Assembly: GCA_009784995.1 (NCBI GenBank)
Contig: WQXE01000097.1
Coordinates: 1-6,754, forward strand
Source of the DNA: Treponema sp.
GTDB lineage: Bacteria; Spirochaetota; Spirochaetia; Treponematales; Breznakiellaceae
Direction of reading: 5' to 3'
Length of the DNA stretch: 6,754 nucleotides
Of the stretch, positions 6,659 to 6,754 are shown piece after piece; the stretch's first letter is position 1, and each line of letters begins with the position of its first letter. The notes below the pieces were generated by a model. That model saw nothing but the letters and a program-made list of their open reading frames with translations. It had not been told where the DNA came from and did not search any database. Made by a program: the position numbers and the translations under genes.

Positions 6659-6754
6659 GCTCTTTTAGCCAGCGCTTTTACAACAGAAAAATAAAAGGAA
6701 CAAGAAATAGAAAATCTAAAAAAACGCAATGAACTAGACGGAAAAATGAACGAA
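6659..6754 (+). pseudogene. Continuation of the TraB-family reading frame after a stop; second stop at 6692
   Basis: In the same frame as the upstream gene, codons after the TAG read ALLASAFTTEK, then TAA at 6692-6694, then KEQEIENLKKRNELDGKMNE to the window edge. The amphipathic, Lys/Glu-rich sequence without further stops looks like the continuing TraB-family protein (from memory, homologues have a TEKL..EEIE..K....DG-like segment here). No frameshift is needed. This suggests two nonsense substitutions in a decaying gene; the rest lies outside the window. An in-frame ATG at 6746 could be an internal restart but has no evident binding site. Confidence 0.6.

Noticed and set aside
6656..6694. 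Reassigned stop codons (pyrrolysine or alternative code)
   Set aside because: Two different stops would need recoding, while TAG ends the TPR gene at 1923 and TAA ends the genes at 2917 and 6224 at tight junctions. No pyrrolysine genes are visible.

Overview
This window looks like ordinary chromosomal DNA from a low-to-moderate GC bacterium, most likely a spirochaete of the Treponema group. The host assignment rests on remembered resemblance: paired TPR envelope proteins, an uncharacterised membrane-anchored partner, and a TPR gene coupled to a TraB-family gene. It is not based on a marker gene. There are no RNA genes, mobile elements or CRISPR arrays, and no stretch over 300 bases lacks a gene.

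Layout: (1) 1-1140, minus strand, a GT4-type glycosyltransferase that runs off the left edge. (2) 1141-1210, a short divergent promoter region in which one palindromic -35 hexamer (TTGCAA) serves both directions with the same 17-bp spacer and the same TAAAAT -10. (3) 1211-1906, plus strand, an RraA-like/aldolase-fold protein, visibly richer in G+C than its neighbours and apparently translated from a leaderless mRNA. (4) 1923-4713, a two-gene minus-strand operon: a 598-residue membrane-anchored protein of unknown function, followed 13 nt later by a membrane-anchored six-TPR protein. Both have non-ATG starts and Shine-Dalgarno sequences. (5) 4714-4820, a second divergent intergenic region with an 8-bp inverted repeat, arms 42 bp apart, overlapping the predicted promoter elements. 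(6) 4821-6224, plus strand, a secreted or membrane-anchored protein built almost entirely of TPRs. (7) 6224 to the right edge, a TraB-family gene overlapping it in a TAATG junction. Its reading frame is broken by a TAG and then a TAA, yet protein-like sequence continues in the same frame beyond both.

Working together: the glycosyltransferase probably makes a membrane glycolipid or surface glycan. The two TPR proteins and the unknown protein are likely envelope scaffolding or assembly factors facing the periplasm. The RraA-like gene is metabolically distinct and shares only a promoter region with the glycosyltransferase.

I see no clearly new multi-gene system. The points most worth checking are the mirror-image divergent promoter, the interrupted TraB gene, and a strong preference for codons ending in C before alanine codons (a CGCG bias) in an otherwise AT-rich sequence.
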